In this document: positions 8,348 through 18,133 of the stretch, piece by piece
Layout: every line of letters starts with the position of its first letter
Position numbering within the stretch: the first letter of the stretch is position 1
Assembly: GCF_009834545.1 (NCBI RefSeq)
Contig: NZ_CP019427.1
Span: 1,323,001-1,387,000, forward strand
Source of the DNA: Pseudomonas sp. S04
GTDB lineage: Bacteria > Pseudomonadota > Gammaproteobacteria > Pseudomonadales > Pseudomonadaceae
Reading direction: 5' to 3'
DNA length: 64,000 nt
Notes under the pieces: generated by a model
Databases searched by the model: none
Told to the model about the DNA's origin: nothing
The model's input: the letters and a program-made list of their open reading frames with translations, nothing else
Translations under genes and position numbers: made by a program

Positions 8348-9493
8348 GTGCAGATTCAGGGTCATTACGAGCTTCAATTCGAAGCAGTACGCGAAGCCTT
8401 CGCGGCACTGTTCGATAACTCCCAGGAACGCGGCGCGGCATTGTGCATCCAGATCGGTGGCGAAACCGTCCTCGACCTGTGGGCGGGCACGGCCGACAAG
8501 GACGGCAGTCAGGCATGGCACAGTGATACCATCGCCAATCTGTTTTCCTGCACCAAGACCTTTACCGCCGTGACCGCCCTGCAACTGGTTGCCGAGGGCA
8601 AGCTGCAACTCGATGCGCCGGTGGCACGCTACTGGCCCGAGTTCGCCGCCGCCGGCAAGGAAGCGGTGACCTTGCGCCAGTTGTTGTGTCATCAGGCAGG
8701 CCTGCCGGCTCTGCGTGAGTTGCTGGCACCCGAAGCGCTCTACGACTGGCAGACCATGGTGGAGGCCCTGGCGGCCGAAGCTCCTTGGTGGACGCCGGGT
8801 GAAGGCCATGGTTATGCGGCAATCACCTATGGCTGGCTGGTGGGTGAACTGTTGCGTCGGGCCGATGGCCGCGGTCCGGGCGAATCGATCGTCGCGCGGG
8901 TGGCACGCCCCTTGGGGCTGGATTTCCATGTCGGCCTGGCCGATGCAGAGTTCCATCGGGTGGCGCACATCGCACGGGGCAAAGGCAACGTCGGCGATGC
9001 GGTCGCCCAGCGCCTGTTGCAGGTCACTTTGCGCGAGCCAACAGCCATGAGCACCCGGGCGTTTACCAATCCGCCCTCGATCATGACCAGCACCAACAAG
9101 CCAGAGTGGCGACGAATGCAACAGCCGGCGGCCAATGGCCACGGCAATGCCCGCAGCCTGGCCGGCTTCTACAGTGGACTGCTGGATGGCAGCCTGCTGG
9201 AAAGTGACATGCTCCAGGAACTGACGCGCGAGCACAGCCTGGGCGAGGACAAGACACTACTGACCCGGACGCGTTTTGGCCTGGGTTGTATGCTGGATCA
9301 GCCGGACGTACCCAACGCCACCTTCGGCCTCGGCCCTCGGGCTTTTGGTCATCCTGGGGCGGGGGGATCCGTCGGGTTTGCTGATCCCGAGCACGATGTG
9401 GCCTTCGGTTTTGTCACCAATACCCTGGGCCCTTACGTGTTGATGGACCCGCGTGCGCAGAAGCTGGTGCGGGTTCTCGGCGATTGTCTGTAA
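8348..9493 (+). CDS. serine beta-lactamase-fold hydrolase (EstB-like)
   Basis: The product is 381 aa, read from a GTG start preceded by GGGGAG. It belongs to the class C beta-lactamase / DD-peptidase fold family (COG1680). The nucleophile motif S-x-x-K is visible as SCTK at residues 67-70, and a Tyr of the second motif lies near HGYAAITYGW (about 156-165). No signal peptide is seen, so it is probably cytoplasmic and an esterase rather than a true beta-lactamase. The C-terminal GHPGAGGSVGFADPE stretch is typical of EstB-like esterases. The substrate is unknown. It follows the glycosidase gene by 114 bases. Confidence 0.85.
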   Translation: MQIQGHYELQFEAVREAFAALFDNSQERGAALCIQIGGETVLDLWAGTADKDGSQAWHSDTIANLFSCTKTFTAVTALQLVAEGKLQLDAPVARYWPEFAAAGKEAVTLRQLLCHQAGLPALRELLAPEALYDWQTMVEALAAEAPWWTPGEGHGYAAITYGWLVGELLRRADGRGPGESIVARVARPLGLDFHVGLADAEFHRVAHIARGKGNVGDAVAQRLLQVTLREPTAMSTRAFTNPPSIMTSTNKPEWRRMQQPAANGHGNARSLAGFYSGLLDGSLLESDMLQELTREHSLGEDKTLLTRTRFGLGCMLDQPDVPNATFGLGPRAFGHPGAGGSVGFADPEHDVAFGFVTNTLGPYVLMDPRAQKLVRVLGDCL

Positions 9494-9632
9494 AAAGGTG
9501 GTTGCCAGGCATTTTTCTGATAAAAGATGCCACCAAGTCATGGAATGGAACCCTGTGGCTTTTCATGTTGCACAGCGTCTGTTTATACGGGTCGCAGACC
9601 CACAGCTTTTTATCTCATTTTGTGGATATCCC

Positions 9633-10775
9633 ATGTCACCGAACAAATTTTTAGCCTTGGCCCTGTGTCTCAGCATCACCGGTTGTGCACAAACCCCACA
9701 AAGTGACGCAGACGGTGGCCCTTGGTGGTCATTCGGTTCCGGTTCCGACAAGGTCGCGGACAAGGGCACCGCCAAGCCGGACGCCAAGGTCGATGCCAAA
9801 GCGGCGCCAGCAGCACCTGCCGACAAGACTGTCGCTGCCGCCCCGGCAACCCCGGCTCCCGTGGCCAAGGCCCAGGACAGTGGCAGTAGCTGGTGGCCGT
9901 TCTCCTCCAAGGAGAGCACCACCAAAGCCGCCGTCGATAGCAAAACCGCCGCACCTGTGGTGCCGCTCACGGCGACCAGCGCTGCCGCCGCAGCGGCCAA
10001 GGCCGACTCCGAGAGCAAATGGTGGTGGCCGTTCAGCGACCAGACCAAGGCTGTGACCAAGGCGGACATCAAGGATGTACCGATGCCTGACCCGAAAATC
10101 ACCCAGGCCTGGCTGGACGACTACGAGCCGCGCCTGCGCAGTGCTATTCAGGACAAGCGCCTGCAGGTAGAGCGTCGCGAGAACATCTTGGTAGTGATCG
10201 TTCCGGTGGATGAAGCATTCAACCCGAAACGCCCGGCCATGCTGTTGCCTTCGACCCTCGGCCCGTTCACTCGGATTGCCAAGCTGGTGGAATCCGACAC
10301 CAAGACTTCGGTCCTGGTGCTCGGCCACGGCGACTCTTCGGGCGCAGCCCCGGCGACCCAGACCCTGAGCAAGGAGCGTGCGACTTCGGTGGCCTCGATC
10401 TTCAGCCTCGGTGGCATGAAGCGTGATCGCCTGATGTTGCGTGGCATGGGTGACCTGATGCCGCGTGCAGCGAATGACAGTATCCAGGGACGCGCCTTGA
10501 ACCGACGTGTCGAGATCGTGCTGACCCAGCGCACCACCATGCTGGCCCTGCTGAGCAAGTACAGCTCGCCGACCCCGCCGGTGGCCGAGATGGTCGCGAT
10601 CCAGGACGCCAAACCTGCCAGCGTTGCCCTGGCCGATAAAAAAGCTACGGCAGCGAAAAAAGCTGTACCGGCGAAAAAGACCACCGCCAAGAAAGCCGCA
10701 CCGGCTAAAAAGCAGCCAGCCAAGACCCCGACCCCGGCGAAAAAACCGGTGCCGGCCAAAGCTGCTGCAAACTGA
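9633..10775 (+). CDS. OmpA-type lipoprotein with WWxF repeats and Lys/Ala-rich tail
   Basis: The product is 380 aa. The lipobox is ITGC with Cys18. Residues 30-135 are an Ala/Lys/Asp-rich linker with three aromatic boxes: WWSF at 31, WWPF at 87 and WWWPF at 130. An OmpA-like domain follows (about 175-310) with GHGDSSG, LSKERA and NRRVEI. The last 55 or so residues are a histone H1-like tail of KKA and PAKK repeats. The ATG at 9633 is chosen because the signal peptide begins there; no strong Shine-Dalgarno is visible. It is probably attached to the outer membrane and bound to peptidoglycan. The tail could bind acidic polymers such as LPS, but this is inference. It lies 24 bases before pdxH. 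Confidence 0.85.
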   Translation: MSPNKFLALALCLSITGCAQTPQSDADGGPWWSFGSGSDKVADKGTAKPDAKVDAKAAPAAPADKTVAAAPATPAPVAKAQDSGSSWWPFSSKESTTKAAVDSKTAAPVVPLTATSAAAAAAKADSESKWWWPFSDQTKAVTKADIKDVPMPDPKITQAWLDDYEPRLRSAIQDKRLQVERRENILVVIVPVDEAFNPKRPAMLLPSTLGPFTRIAKLVESDTKTSVLVLGHGDSSGAAPATQTLSKERATSVASIFSLGGMKRDRLMLRGMGDLMPRAANDSIQGRALNRRVEIVLTQRTTMLALLSKYSSPTPPVAEMVAIQDAKPASVALADKKATAAKKAVPAKKTTAKKAAPAKKQPAKTPTPAKKPVPAKAAAN

Positions 10776-10799
10776 TCGACCCAGCACAAGGAAAACGCC

Positions 10800-11447
10800 G
10801 TGACCCAGGCTCTGGCTGATATGCGCCGCGACTACACCCGCGATGGTTTGACCGAGGCCCAGGCCCCGGCCGAACCCTTCGCCCTGTTTCATCAGTGGTT
10901 TGCCGAGGCGGTGAAAACCGAACAGCCTCCGGTCGAGGCCAATGCCATGACCGTGGCCACTGTTGATGCGCAGGGTCGTCCGCATTGCCGGATCCTGTTG
11001 CTCAAGGGCCTGGATGAGCAAGGCTTTACCTTCTTCACCAACTACCAGAGTGCCAAGGGCCAGCAGTTGGCGGCCAACCCCTATGCCGCCATGACCTTCT
11101 TCTGGCCGGCCCTGGAGCGCCAGGTGCGCATCGAGGGGCGGGTGGTCAAGGTCACGCCGCAGGAGTCCGATGCCTATTACCAGGTGCGGCCATTGGGCAG
11201 TCGCCTGGGGGCGTGGGCTTCCCCGCAGAGTCGAGTGATCGCCGATCGTGCTGAGCTTGAAGGATTGCTCAAGGCTACCGAGCAGCGCTTTCGCGATAGC
11301 CAGCCCGATTGCCCGGAGCATTGGGGCGGCTATCGCCTGTTGCCCGAGCGCATCGAGTTCTGGCAGGGGCGTGCCAGTCGTCTTCACGATCGCTTGAACT
11401 ACCGTCTGCAAGACGGTAGTTGGAGTCGTGAACGTCTAGCGCCCTGA
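10800..11447 (+). CDS. pdxH: pyridoxamine 5'-phosphate oxidase
   Basis: The product is 215 aa, the normal length. PdxH is an FMN-dependent dimer that oxidises pyridoxamine or pyridoxine 5'-phosphate to pyridoxal 5'-phosphate, the last step of vitamin B6 synthesis and salvage. Visible family motifs are [12 protein letters not shown] (FMN contacts near 58-70), [24 protein letters not shown] and the C-terminal [21 protein letters not shown] signature. The start is GTG with AAGGA upstream. It probably belongs to one transcript with the lipoprotein gene before it. Its end is convergent with the next gene, only 5 bases away. Confidence 0.97.
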   Translation: MTQALADMRRDYTRDGLTEAQAPAEPFALFHQWFAEAVKTEQPPVEANAMTVATVDAQGRPHCRILLLKGLDEQGFTFFTNYQSAKGQQLAANPYAAMTFFWPALERQVRIEGRVVKVTPQESDAYYQVRPLGSRLGAWASPQSRVIADRAELEGLLKATEQRFRDSQPDCPEHWGGYRLLPERIEFWQGRASRLHDRLNYRLQDGSWSRERLAP

Positions 11448-11452
11448 GCAGT

Positions 11453-11689
11453 CTACCGGGCAGGATAGGTGGCTGCGGCCGCCTCCAGCCACTGCGCCAG
11501 GTCGCGGCGTTTGATGCGTTGCTGCCGGGCACGGTCCAGTTGCTGCAGCATGAACTGCTTTTTCTGTTCGTCATTACCCGCCAATGACAGCGCCAGGTCG
11601 CGGTCCATCCAGCGCTTGATTCGCACGTACAGCCACCAGTGGAAGTACAGGCCGGCGACCGTGGTGACGACAATGATGAAGTAATCCAT
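11453..11689 (-). CDS. small membrane-anchored protein of unknown function
   Basis: The product is 78 aa. One N-terminal membrane helix (residues 3-22, with two Trp at its end) is followed by a highly charged amphipathic part with KQFMLQQLDRARQQRIKRRD. The charged part should face the cytoplasm and could form a coiled coil. The gene is convergent with pdxH. I do not recognise a named family. Confidence 0.75.
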   Translation of the reverse strand: MDYFIIVVTTVAGLYFHWWLYVRIKRWMDRDLALSLAGNDEQKKQFMLQQLDRARQQRIKRRDLAQWLEAAAATYPAR

Positions 11690-11856
11690 GGAAATCCTTT
11701 AGGGATGACGCAATTTTTCAGAATGGCCGCTACTGTGTGATGACCTCGCAGACGCCGCTGTACCGCGCCTGAATGAAACCAATTTTATCCGGGCGGCGCC
11801 GTGACAGGCGTCAAGCTGCGGAGTTTAATGAATACCTGTCCTTTGGAGTTGATGTT

Positions 11857-12321
11857 ATGCGTAAGTCTGTTCTGCTGGTTGCTACCTTTTCCACGATGGC
11901 GATGTTGCTCACGGGTTGCCAGTCCAGCCTGACCGGTGACTCCTACTCCCGTGACGAAGCGCGTCGCGTGCAGACCGTGCGCATGGGCACCATCGAGTCC
12001 CTGCGTCCGGTGAAAATCGAAGGCACCAAGACCCCTATCGGCGGCCTGGCTGGCGCGGCGGTGGGTGGTGTCGGTGGCAGTGCGATTGGTGGTGGCAAAG
12101 GCAGTATCGTTGCCGCGGTCATTGGTGCGGTAGCGGGTGGCTTGATCGGTTCGGCCACTGAAGAAGGCCTGACCCGTACCCAGGGTGTGGAAATCACCGT
12201 GCGTGAAGACGACGGCAGCATGCGTGCCTATGTGCAGCAGGTTCAGGAAAACGAAGTGTTCCGTGTGGGTGAGCGTGTACGCATCTCCACCGTCGACGGC
12301 ACCAGCCGCGTATCGCACTAA
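11857..12321 (+). CDS. SlyB-like glycine-zipper outer-membrane lipoprotein
   Basis: The product is 154 aa. The lipobox is LTGC with Cys21. Residues 65-108 are a glycine-zipper 2TM domain (GGLAGAAVGGVGGSAIGGG and following), and a C-terminal beta-rich domain binds or faces the periplasm (about 115-154). SlyB-type lipoproteins stabilise the outer membrane under divalent-cation stress in enterobacteria; that role is not shown here. I chose the ATG at 11857 for the signal peptide; TTTGGAG lies upstream. A strong terminator follows. Confidence 0.85.
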   Translation: MRKSVLLVATFSTMAMLLTGCQSSLTGDSYSRDEARRVQTVRMGTIESLRPVKIEGTKTPIGGLAGAAVGGVGGSAIGGGKGSIVAAVIGAVAGGLIGSATEEGLTRTQGVEITVREDDGSMRAYVQQVQENEVFRVGERVRISTVDGTSRVSH

Positions 12322-12340
12322 GTTCCAACCGTTAAAACTA

Positions 12341-12376
12341 AACCCCGATCAGGCAACTGATCGGGGTTTTGTTTTT
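12341..12376 (+). terminator. rho-independent terminator after the SlyB-like gene
   Basis: AACCCCGATCAG and CTGATCGGGGTT form a 12-bp stem followed by a T-rich tract (TTTGTTTTT). It may also serve nhaA, which ends just downstream on the other strand. Confidence 0.9.
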
Positions 12377-12395
12377 CTGGCTTTTAATCGGCTGG

Positions 12396-13583
12396 CTAGG
12401 CAGCCTGTGCCGGGTTCTTGCGGCTCGCTACCACCATCACGGCATAGCCGATCAGGGCGGCGAACAGCGAACCGGTGAGGATACCCATGCGGTCCATGCC
12501 GGCGTACGCGCTGCTGCCCGCCTCAAAGGCCAGGGAGCCGACGAACAGGCTCATGGTGAAGCCGATCCCGCAGAGAATCGCCACACCCAGGACCTGGCCC
12601 CAGTTGGCGCCGGCGGGTAGGGCAGCAATACCGGATTTAACCGCCAGCCAGGTCAGGCCGAACACACCGACGGTTTTCCCCAGCAGCAGGCCGATGGCGA
12701 TGCCCATCGGCACCATGTGGGTGAAGCTCTCGACGGTGACGCCGCTCAGCGACAGGCCGGCGTTGGCAAACGCGAACAGCGGCAGGATGCCGTAGGCGAC
12801 CCACGGATGCAGTGCATGTTCCAGGCTCAGAGAGGGCGAGGGCTCGGCATTTTTGGTGCGCAACGGGATGCAGAACGCCAGTGTCACCCCGGCCAGCGTG
12901 GCGTGGACACCACTCTTGAGCACGCAGACCCAGAGGATCAGGCCGATGATCATGTACGGGCCCAGCTTGACCACCCCCAGGCGATTCATCGCCACCAGCG
13001 CGGCAATACATGCGCCCGCCAGCATCAACGACAGGGTCGAGAGCGCGCCCGAGTAGAAGATCGCAATGATGATGATCGCGCCCAGGTCATCGATGATGGC
13101 CAGGGTCATCAGGAACAGCTTCAGCGACACCGGTACACGCTTACCCAGCAAGGCCAGTACGCCCAGGGCGAAGGCAATGTCGGTGGCGGTCGGAATCGCC
13201 CAACCATTCAGGGCCGGCGGGTTGTCGCGGTTGAGGAACCAGTAGATCAGCGCTGGCACCAGCATGCCACCGACGGCGGCGGCACCTGGGAGGACGATCT
13301 GCGAAGGTTTGGACAGGTGACCATCGAGGACTTCACGCTTGACCTCAAGGCCTATCAGCAGGAAGAACAGGGCCATCAGGCCGTCGTTGATCCACAGCAA
13401 CAGCGGCTTGGCGATTTTCAAGGCGCCGATCTGGGCCACCACGGGGGTGTCCAGCAAGCCGGTGTAGAGCCAGGACAGCGGTGAGTTGTTGATGATCAGG
13501 GCCAGGACTGCAGCGGCAATCAATAACAGACCGCTGGCAGCTTCCAACTGAAAGAAACGAGTGAAAGTGCTACGCAGAGGCAA
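12396..13583 (-). CDS. nhaA: Na+/H+ antiporter NhaA
   Basis: The product is 395 aa with about twelve membrane helices. NhaA exchanges two periplasmic protons for one cytoplasmic sodium ion and protects against alkaline pH and salt. The key acidic pair is visible in [18 protein letters not shown] (the ion-binding Asp pair), and the unwound-helix region [10 protein letters not shown] is also present. The length matches the E. coli protein (388 aa). It stands alone, divergent from the PLP enzyme gene. Confidence 0.97.
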   Translation of the reverse strand: MPLRSTFTRFFQLEAASGLLLIAAAVLALIINNSPLSWLYTGLLDTPVVAQIGALKIAKPLLLWINDGLMALFFLLIGLEVKREVLDGHLSKPSQIVLPGAAAVGGMLVPALIYWFLNRDNPPALNGWAIPTATDIAFALGVLALLGKRVPVSLKLFLMTLAIIDDLGAIIIIAIFYSGALSTLSLMLAGACIAALVAMNRLGVVKLGPYMIIGLILWVCVLKSGVHATLAGVTLAFCIPLRTKNAEPSPSLSLEHALHPWVAYGILPLFAFANAGLSLSGVTVESFTHMVPMGIAIGLLLGKTVGVFGLTWLAVKSGIAALPAGANWGQVLGVAILCGIGFTMSLFVGSLAFEAGSSAYAGMDRMGILTGSLFAALIGYAVMVVASRKNPAQAA

Positions 13584-13621
13584 GGTCGCTCTCCATCTAT
13601 AGATTCAAAAGGTGGCACACC

Positions 13622-13674
13622 CTAACCTGTGCGGTTAGTTGTTAAAACAAAAGTTATATTCTTTTTTGTTATAT
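13622..13674. promoter_or_regulatory. AT-rich control region between nhaA and the PLP enzyme gene
   Basis: CTAACC and GGTTAG form an inverted repeat at 13622-13638, and GTTATAT is directly repeated at 13653 and 13668, 15 bases start to start, around a T-run. This is the most AT-rich part of the divergent gap and is probably a promoter with an operator. The regulator is not identified. Confidence 0.4.
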
Positions 13675-13833
13675 GCCGTTACAACCCAAGCTGCACACAG
13701 CCTAGCAGTTGGCTGGCGTATTGAACCCCAGCTGTACCTGTGCGTTATGTAGGTTTTTTCCTAAGCTTAAGAATTGGCCTGTTGTCACCCTCAGGTTTCC
13801 TTCCGCCGTCATTGATTCCACGAGTAACCCACC

Positions 13834-14928
13834 ATGAGCGACAGCCGCCAATGGGCCCGCGAAGCCATCCGCATCATCGAAGCCGACTTCCAGCGCAGTG
13901 CCGATACCCACCTGATCCCGTTGCCGTTGGCGGGGTTGCCGGGCATCGAACTGTACTTCAAGGATGAATCCAGCCATCCCACCGGCAGCCTCAAGCATCG
14001 GCTGGCCCGCTCGCTGTTCCTATATGCGCTGTGTAATGGCTGGCTCAAGCCGGGCGCCCCGGTGATCGAGGCGTCCAGCGGTTCGACGGCGATCTCCGAG
14101 GCCTACTTCGCTCGACTGCTGGGACTGCCGTTCATTGCGGTGATGCCGGCCAGCACTTCCCGGGAAAAGATCGCGCAAATCGAGTTCTACGGCGGCAAGA
14201 GCCACCTGGTGCAGGACCCGACGCAGATCTATGCCGAGTCCGAGCGCCTGGCCCGTGAGCACGATGGGCACTTCATCGATCAGTTCACCTACGCCGAGCG
14301 CGCCACCGATTGGCGGGCCAACAACAACATCGCCGAGTCGATCTTTCAGCAGATGCGTTTCGAGCGGCATCCGGAACCCAGTTGGCTGATTTCCAGCCCC
14401 GGCACCGGCGGCACCACCGCGACCCTGGGGCGCTACGTGCGTTACCGGCAGCACGCCACCCGGGTGCTCTGTGCCGATGCCGAGCGTTCGGTGTTCTTTG
14501 ACTATTACCTGAGTGGCGATGCGAGCCTGCGCCTGGAGTGTGGTTCGCGTATCGAAGGCATCGGTCGGCCGCGGGTCGAGGCGTCGTTCCTGCCGAAGGT
14601 GATCGATGCGATGGTCAAGGTGCCGGACGCCTTGTCACTGGCGGCCATGCATTACCTGGCGCAACGCTTGGGTCGCAACGTCGGCGGTTCCAGTGGGACT
14701 AACCTGATTGGCGCGTTGATGGCGGCCCAGCAGATGGTCGCGGCGGGGGAGAGTGGGTCGATCGTGGCCATTCTGTGTGACGGCGGCGAGCGTTATGCAA
14801 CCACCTACTACGATCAGGACTGGCTGAAGGCCCAGGGTTACGAGTTGAGTGGCTTGATCGCGGCCGTTGCGGCCAGCGTCGAGCGGGGTGAGGCACTGCC
14901 GGCCAGTGTGTTGCGCGCAAACATCTGA
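13834..14928 (+). CDS. PLP-dependent cysteine-synthase-family enzyme
   Basis: The product is 364 aa, fold type II. The PLP lysine is in GSLKHR (about residue 52). The substrate-loop motif [11 protein letters not shown] (about 75-85) replaces the usual TSGNTG, and the phosphate loop is in [14 protein letters not shown] (about 188-201). The C-terminal extension after residue 310 is longer than in CysK. It belongs to the COG0031 superfamily but is clearly not CysK or CysM. A desulfhydrase or lyase role is possible. The ATG has no strong Shine-Dalgarno. A hairpin terminator follows. Confidence 0.8.
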   Translation: MSDSRQWAREAIRIIEADFQRSADTHLIPLPLAGLPGIELYFKDESSHPTGSLKHRLARSLFLYALCNGWLKPGAPVIEASSGSTAISEAYFARLLGLPFIAVMPASTSREKIAQIEFYGGKSHLVQDPTQIYAESERLAREHDGHFIDQFTYAERATDWRANNNIAESIFQQMRFERHPEPSWLISSPGTGGTTATLGRYVRYRQHATRVLCADAERSVFFDYYLSGDASLRLECGSRIEGIGRPRVEASFLPKVIDAMVKVPDALSLAAMHYLAQRLGRNVGGSSGTNLIGALMAAQQMVAAGESGSIVAILCDGGERYATTYYDQDWLKAQGYELSGLIAAVAASVERGEALPASVLRANI

Positions 14929-14939
14929 CACAACGACTT

Positions 14940-14968
14940 GGTGGGAGCGAGTAATCCCGCTCCCACCA
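14940..14968. terminator. hairpin between convergent genes
   Basis: TGGTGGGAGCG and CGCTCCCACCA pair almost perfectly around a short loop, between the stop codons of two convergent genes. The T-run is short. Confidence 0.7.
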
Positions 14969-14973
14969 GGTGT

Positions 14974-16587
14974 TTAAGCTTCGATGCCCAGGATATCCCG
15001 AGCCACGGCTTCAGCAATGCGAATCCCATCGACGCCGGCCGAGAGAATCCCACCCGCGTAGCCAGCGCCTTCACCGGCCGGGAACAGGCCCTTGACGTTC
15101 AGGCTCTGCATCGACTCGTTACGGGTGATGCGCAGGGGCGACGAGGTGCGGGTTTCGATCCCGGTCAGCACCGCGTCATGCAACGAGTAGCCGCGAATCT
15201 GCTTCTCGAATGCCGGCAGGGCTTCGCGGATGGCTTCGATGGCAAAGGCCGGCAATGCCAGCGCCAGGTCACCCAGGGCCACCCCAGGTTTGTAGGAAGG
15301 TTCGACGCTGCCCAGCGCGGTCGACGGCTTGCCGGCAATGAAGTCGCCGACCAGTTGCGCCGGTGCCTCGTAGTTGCTGCCGCCGAGCACAAAGGCGTGG
15401 GACTCCAGTTGCTCCTGCAACTCGATACCAGCCAGCGGGCCACCCGGGTAGTCCACTTCCGGGGTAATACCCACGACAATCCCGGAGTTGGCGTTGCGCT
15501 CGTTACGCGAGTACTGGCTCATGCCGTTGGTGACTACACGATTGGGCTCGGAGGTAGCTGCTACCACCGTACCGCCTGGGCACATGCAGAAGCTGTAGAC
15601 CGAGCGACCGTTCTTGGCGTGGTGCACCAGTTTGTAGTCGGCGGCGCCGAGTTTCGGGTGACCGGCGTACTTGCCCAGGCGCGCACTGTCGATCAGCGAT
15701 TGCGGGTGCTCGATGCGGAAGCCCACGGAGAACGGCTTGGCCTCCATGTACACGCCGCGGCCGTGGAGCATACGGAAGGTGTCGCGGGCACTGTGGCCCA
15801 GCGCCAGGATCACGTGGCGGGAGTTGATCTGCTCGCCGCTGGCCAGTTCGACGCCGGTCAGTTGGCCGTCTTCGATCAGCACGTCGGTGACCCGTTGCTG
15901 GAAGCGCACTTCGCCACCCAGGGCCCGAATCTGCTCACGCATGTTTTCCACGACACCCGTCAGGCGGAACGTACCGATGTGCGGCTTGCTGACGTAGAGG
16001 ATTTCATCCGGCGCGCCGGCCTTGACGAACTCGTGCAGGACTTTGCGGCCGTGGTGCTTGGGATCCTTGATCTGGCTGTACAGCTTGCCGTCGGAAAACG
16101 TACCGGCACCGCCTTCGCCGAACTGCACGTTCGACTCGGGGTTGAGCACGCTTTTGCGCCACAGGCCCCAGGTGTCCTTGGTGCGCTGGCGAACTTCGGT
16201 GCCACGCTCGAGGATGATCGGTTTGAAGCCCATCTGGGCCAGCAACAGCCCGGCGAAAATCCCGCAGGGACCAAAACCGACTACCACCGGGCGCTCGCTC
16301 AGGTCTTGCGGGGCGTGGCCCACGACCTTGTAGCTGACATCCGGGGCGGGATTGACGTTACGGTCATCGGCGAACGCCTGCAACACCTTGGCCTCGTCCC
16401 GCAGGCTCAGGTCAATGGTGTAGATGAAGCACAGTTCGGAGGACTTTTTGCGCGCATCGTAGCTGCGCTTGAACAAGGTGAAATCGAGCAGGTCATCACT
16501 GGCGATGCCCAGGCGCTGCACGATGGCAGGGCGCAGGTCTTCTTCGGGATGGTCGATTGGCAGCTTGAGTTCGGTGATTCGTAACAT
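14974..16587 (-). CDS. NAD(P)/FAD-dependent oxidoreductase (COG2509)
   Basis: The product is 537 aa. An N-terminal domain of about 85 residues precedes the FAD-binding Rossmann motif VVGFGPCGIFAGLLLAQMG (about 93-111) and its terminal ERG. GEGGAGTFSDGKL near 160 and the C-terminal FPAGEGAGYAGGILSAGVDG are conserved in the uncharacterised FAD-dependent dehydrogenase family. The physiological substrate is unknown. I chose the start at 16587 (MLRITEL) because residues upstream of it are not family-like. No strong ribosome site is seen at either candidate. Confidence 0.85.
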   Translation of the reverse strand: MLRITELKLPIDHPEEDLRPAIVQRLGIASDDLLDFTLFKRSYDARKKSSELCFIYTIDLSLRDEAKVLQAFADDRNVNPAPDVSYKVVGHAPQDLSERPVVVGFGPCGIFAGLLLAQMGFKPIILERGTEVRQRTKDTWGLWRKSVLNPESNVQFGEGGAGTFSDGKLYSQIKDPKHHGRKVLHEFVKAGAPDEILYVSKPHIGTFRLTGVVENMREQIRALGGEVRFQQRVTDVLIEDGQLTGVELASGEQINSRHVILALGHSARDTFRMLHGRGVYMEAKPFSVGFRIEHPQSLIDSARLGKYAGHPKLGAADYKLVHHAKNGRSVYSFCMCPGGTVVAATSEPNRVVTNGMSQYSRNERNANSGIVVGITPEVDYPGGPLAGIELQEQLESHAFVLGGSNYEAPAQLVGDFIAGKPSTALGSVEPSYKPGVALGDLALALPAFAIEAIREALPAFEKQIRGYSLHDAVLTGIETRTSSPLRITRNESMQSLNVKGLFPAGEGAGYAGGILSAGVDGIRIAEAVARDILGIEA

Positions 16588-16693
16588 GTCGGTATCCGGT
16601 TCGCGGGCGCACCAATGCGCCAAGGCGTTGCAAACCGCAGATTATAAGCCTCAACCGGGATTTCCAGTGAGGCTAAAACAACAGCTCGTCGCA

Positions 16694-17368
16694 TCAGTCG
16701 CTGCGTGAGCCGCCAAAATAGGCGCAGCCACGTTGTACCTGATCGTTAACCCGCAACTCGGCGCTCATGAACTGGACGCTGGGGCGGCTCGGGTCGACGC
16801 AGCGTTGGGGAGCGATCCACAGTTCGACGCGTTGGTTATTGGCTTCGCTGCTGAGGTGAAAGCGCCCGTCACCCAATTGTTCTTCCAGGTAGGGCAGGAC
16901 CAGGGCCGGTTGTCCAGCGCGCTCGACCAGCATGCCCTTGCCACTGATCTTGACGCTCCAGTTGGGCGTATTGCCGCCGGCCTGCAGGATCAGTTTCTGG
17001 AAGTCTGGACTGTTGCAGGCACTCGTCGAGCGTTCCAGGCGATAGAGCTGCTGGACATCCAGTTGCGCCTGGCCGTCCGTAACTTTTGCCGAGGGTACCC
17101 GGCCACGCAGATCGGCGAATACCTGGTGCTGGGTCCCGGCCAGTGTGGCGGCCTCTTGCATGACGCTGGTGCTGCCGCTGTCATGCACGGCATACAGGGT
17201 GTTGCCCTGGCAGGGCTTGAACACCAGCTTGCCGTTGGCCATGCCGAGCTCGCCCTGCATGCGGGTCAGGCCAGCGGTGGAGGGCGCCTGGGGCGAGCTC
17301 TCGAGCAACTGGCAACCGGCAAACAGCGGGAGCAGGGCGACAAACATCAGGGAACGGGCAGCACGCAT
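16694..17368 (-). CDS. lipoprotein of unknown function (COG3650-like)
   Basis: The product is 224 aa. The lipobox is FAGC with Cys19. Two repeated small beta domains seem to follow: residues 35-110, with CQGNTLYAVHDSG, and residues 115-224, which ends with CVDPSRPSVQFMSAELRVN. Four Cys outside the lipobox could make disulphides. It is likely periplasmic and membrane anchored. The start at 17368 is set by the signal peptide; longer upstream frames are implausible. Function not known. Confidence 0.75.
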   Translation of the reverse strand: MRAARSLMFVALLPLFAGCQLLESSPQAPSTAGLTRMQGELGMANGKLVFKPCQGNTLYAVHDSGSTSVMQEAATLAGTQHQVFADLRGRVPSAKVTDGQAQLDVQQLYRLERSTSACNSPDFQKLILQAGGNTPNWSVKISGKGMLVERAGQPALVLPYLEEQLGDGRFHLSSEANNQRVELWIAPQRCVDPSRPSVQFMSAELRVNDQVQRGCAYFGGSRSD

Positions 17369-17429
17369 CGTTGGGTCTCCAGGCAGGTGCCGACACGTTA
17401 CGCAGGCTGCCCGTTCATCACAAGGGCTG

Positions 17430-18029
17430 TCAGCCGACGTGGAAGGTCTGCCCGGTCTGCAAACCTTCCACGCTCTTGGCATAGGCCAGCCCGACATCGG
17501 CGCCGGCCACCGGTTTGTAGCCCCGGAAGTAGGGCGCATAGCTGCCCATGGCCTCTACCAGCACCGTAGGGCTGACCGAATTGACGCGTAAGCCACGGGG
17601 CAGTTCGATGGCGGCGGCCCGCACGAAACTGTCCAGTGCACCGTTGACCAGTGCCGCCGATGCGCCGCTGCGGATCGGGTCGTGGCTGAGGACGCCGCTG
17701 GTGAAGGTGAACGAAGCGCCATCGTTGGCAAACTCACGGCCGATCAGCAGCAGATTGACCTGGCCCATCAACTTGTCTTGCAGGCCCAGGGCGAAACTTT
17801 GCGCGTCCATCTCGGCCAGGGGCGCGAAGGTCACGTTGCCAGCGGCGCAGACCAGGGCATCGAACTTTCCGGTCTTGCCGAACAGCTCGCGAATCGAGGC
17901 GCTGTCGCTGATGTCGACCTGGAAATCGCCACTGCTGCGGCCGATGCGAATGATCTCGTGACGTGCCGACAGCTCTTTGTCGACTGCCGAACCCACGGTG
18001 CCGCTGGCGCCAATCAATAGAATTTTCAT
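17430..18029 (-). CDS. short-chain dehydrogenase/reductase without the usual Tyr-Lys pair
   Basis: The product is 199 aa, shorter than classical SDRs. The nucleotide-binding GASGTVGSAV (residues 7-16) and the CAAGNVTF motif are present. In the catalytic region the sequence reads TSGVLSHDPIRSGASAALVNGAL, so Ser is present but the YxxxK pair is missing. This is typical of a small group of SDR-like proteins, so the activity is uncertain. The gene is divergent from a LysR regulator 104 bases away, which is its likely controller. Confidence 0.8.
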   Translation of the reverse strand: MKILLIGASGTVGSAVDKELSARHEIIRIGRSSGDFQVDISDSASIRELFGKTGKFDALVCAAGNVTFAPLAEMDAQSFALGLQDKLMGQVNLLLIGREFANDGASFTFTSGVLSHDPIRSGASAALVNGALDSFVRAAAIELPRGLRVNSVSPTVLVEAMGSYAPYFRGYKPVAGADVGLAYAKSVEGLQTGQTFHVG

Positions 18030-18133
18030 CGTGCTGTTTCCTCAAGGGGTGAACGAGGTTTCAGTCTAGAGTGGTTTTTTGCTCGGATAAGCGTGCTAAT
18101 AGGCAACCTTTGGTTTTCAAATGGAAACAATCC

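Noticed and set aside
14938..16584. 548-codon frame opposite the FAD oxidoreductase
   Set aside because: Antisense shadow; the FAD motif lies on the minus strand.
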